Shown here: piece by piece, positions 13,895-14,735 of the stretch
Numbering within the stretch: position 1 is the stretch's first letter
Layout of the letters: each line of letters begins with the position of its first letter
Assembly (NCBI GenBank): GCA_964480525.1
Contig: CAYZOV010000038.1
Coordinates: forward strand, 1-14,735
Reading direction: 5' to 3'
DNA from: JAAZZIT01 sp964480525
GTDB taxonomy: Bacteria > Bacillota > Clostridia > Oscillospirales > Ruminococcaceae
Length of the DNA: 14,735 bases
Translations under genes and position numbers: made by a program
The notes under the pieces: model-generated
Database searches by the model: none
What the model saw: only the letters and a program-made list of their open reading frames with translations
What the model was told of the DNA's origin: nothing

Positions 13895-13923
13895 ATTATA
13901 CTACTTTTCTGCAATAAAGTCAA
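13895..13923 (-). promoter_or_regulatory. Sigma-A promoter of the PP2C-amidohydrolase-ppk1-rmuC operon
   Basis: TTGACT (13923-13918), a 17-base spacer, and TATAAT (13900-13895), 35 bases before ATG 13860. No terminator was seen between here and 8755, so one transcript of about 5 kb is expected. Confidence 0.87.
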
Positions 13924-13933
13924 TAAATCGCAC

Positions 13934-13962
13934 TTGAAATCAATGATAAAATGTGGTAAAAT
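13934..13962 (+). promoter_or_regulatory. Divergent promoter firing into the hairpin-rich region
   Basis: TTGAAA (13934-13939), a 17-base spacer, and TAAAAT (13957-13962). The 15 bases AAAATGTGGTAAAAT ending in the -10 are identical to the aminotransferase promoter. A transcript would start near 13969, and no credible ORF follows. Confidence 0.6.
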
Positions 13963-14110
13963 AAATTAAATAAACTGGGCGGAGTTTTGGAATAGAGGGG
14001 AAAACTGTACGATTTTTAACTTTTGTTCATTAAGACAAGTTTGATATAGCTAGTTGTTTGATATTTTCCGCATTTTATAGGATTTGTAAACTTGTAAATA
14101 AAGCTAAACG

Positions 14111-14238
14111 TCCCTAGTAAAGCAAAGTTAAAATTAAAGAGCTTGCTTAACTATTTTATCTCGTCATACTTTGAGTGTCGTAAAACAGTCCACCGGACTA
14201 TTTTGCGAGAAAAGTATGTTAAAACTTTCTACTAGGGA
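14111..14238 (+). other. Long-range stem closing a 128-nt domain
   Basis: TCCCTAGTA (14111-14119) is perfectly complementary to TACTAGGGA (14230-14238). Just inside, AAAGTT (14124-14129) pairs with AACTTT (14223-14228). Together they give 15 pairs and enclose the first copy of the 54-nt hairpin element. Confidence 0.5.
14165..14218. repeat. 54-nt palindromic element, copy 1
   Basis: The outer stem is CATACTTT (14165-14172) with AAAGTATG (14211-14218). After a 5+2 internal loop, the inner 14-position stem pairs 14178-14191 with 14195-14208 around the loop ACC, with two non-Watson-Crick positions. The copy at 14668-14721 has the same layout. Confidence 0.8.
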
Positions 14239-14409
14239 AACTTTTTTCTTGAAAAGTCCCCCATCGCAAAAACATAATGGCTTCACAAAGGGAGTTTTGT
14301 GGTTTTGCGAAGCAAAATTGCCGTCGGCGTTGACGGCAAAACAAAATCTCCGAAACAAAACGCTTTAGCGTTTTCGTTTACTACCCTTGAAAAACGCTTA
14401 TTAGGAATA

Positions 14410-14564
14410 GGGCATTTCGCCGTCTGCGGACGGCGTGACTTTAAAAGTTTTAACAAACTGGGTACTTTTGCGGTTTGCGTAGCAAATATCGGTCGTAGAC
14501 CGATAAGCAAAATACCCATGCAAACTTTAGTTTGCATAACGAAACCGCAGTTTCGCATATGCCC
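14410..14564 (+). other. Multibranched domain with an embedded three-way junction
   Basis: GGGCAT (14410-14415) can pair with ATGCCC (14559-14564) and enclose four substructures. These are a 7-bp hairpin (14418-14435), a three-way junction, an 8-bp hairpin (14518-14537) and a 6-bp hairpin (14540-14555). The junction stem is TGGGTA + TTTTGC (14459-14471, one bulged C) with GCAAAA + TACCCA (14507-14518). It holds two hairpins side by side (14474-14486 and 14487-14505), both with GTA loops. Confidence 0.5.
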
Positions 14565-14667
14565 CCTAGACCCCTGCAAGCCTTTGAAAAGGCTTGACCG
14601 AAACTTTTATATCCTGACGGAAGTTTAAAGTTTGTGAGAACTGTTTACTTTGTTTTTTAAGCTCCAC

Positions 14668-14721
14668 CAAACTTTGTTTATCGCAAAATAGTCCACCGGA
14701 CTATTTTGCGAGGGAAGTTTG
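14668..14721. repeat. 54-nt palindromic element, copy 2
   Basis: The outer stem is CAAACTTT (14668-14675) with GAAGTTTG (14714-14721). The inner stem is perfect over 14 bp (14681-14694 with 14698-14711) with the loop ACC. The third outer pair is A-T where copy 1 has T-A. Confidence 0.8.
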
Positions 14722-14735
14722 TTAAACCTTGCAAG

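Larger units (their letters stand above)
13969..14735 (+). ncRNA. Hairpin-dense gene-free region; candidate large structured RNA, incomplete at window end
   Basis: No ORF here has a ribosome binding site or recognisable product; frames of up to 109 codons are open only because palindromes recur. Perfect short stems include 14303-14317, 14318-14339, 14357-14374, 14418-14435, 14474-14486, 14487-14505, 14518-14537, 14540-14555 and 14577-14596. Several are nested inside longer stems, giving branched domains rather than a simple row of hairpins. A promoter-like site lies just upstream, but no terminator is seen before the end, so the element may continue. Strand is assigned only from that promoter. 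The alternative is a cluster of palindromic intergenic repeats acting as DNA. Confidence 0.45.

Noticed and set aside
13861..13923. ATG start at 13923 for the PP2C phosphatase
   Set aside because: The first 21 codons overlap the promoter; ATG 13860 has AAAGGA and fits the family N terminus.
14164..14628. Overlapping frames of 64-109 codons on both strands
   Set aside because: They read through perfect palindromes, lack ribosome binding sites and resemble no protein family. They are open by virtue of the hairpin repeats.

Overview
The window looks like a chromosomal segment of an AT-rich, anaerobic, low-GC Gram-positive bacterium. Ruminococcaceae/Oscillospiraceae is the likeliest placement. 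The reasons are a PPDK of clostridial type, a YclM/ThrD-like aspartate kinase, a DUF1292 protein, a 6S-like RNA, consensus sigma-A promoters (TTGACA-17-TATAAT) and strong AAGGAG ribosome binding sites. This placement is inferred from gene content and was not tested by a search.

Layout. (1) 1-387 is the 3' end of ppdK on the + strand, with its terminator. (2) 537-1678, minus strand, encodes a secreted protein followed by a 42-residue peptide, with a shared terminator. (3) 1933-4269, plus strand, holds a class I/II aminotransferase and an aldo/keto reductase, each with its own terminator. (4) 4333-5859, minus strand, holds a GNAT acetyltransferase, a 6S-RNA-like gene, an SH3b lipoprotein and a DUF1292 protein. 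(5) 6011-7171, plus strand, has a near-consensus extended -10 promoter, then about 1.1 kb with no substantial ORF, then an intrinsic terminator: a candidate large non-coding RNA. (6) 7227-8546, minus strand, is an aspartate kinase with its own promoter and terminator. (7) 13860 down to 8763, minus strand, is a four-gene operon: PP2C phosphatase, amidohydrolase, polyphosphate kinase, RmuC. (8) 13934 to the window end has a plus-strand promoter-like site followed by about 770 bases packed with perfect hairpins and nested stems, and no credible gene.

The protein-coding genes are mostly housekeeping: PEP/pyruvate interconversion, amino-acid metabolism, polyphosphate synthesis and signalling phosphatase activity. 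The unusual content is in the two long gene-free blocks. The first (6046-7171) carries about ten copies of a motif close to GGAGTGAGTCC. The motif resembles an extended complement of the 16S rRNA 3' end and is often followed by an ATG and a very short ORF, down to ATG-TAA. The second (13969-14735) has a multibranched predicted fold, including a three-way junction. It also has two copies of a 54-nt hairpin element that differ by a compensatory base-pair change. Both are candidates for undescribed structured RNAs. Neither could be compared with RNA family databases here.
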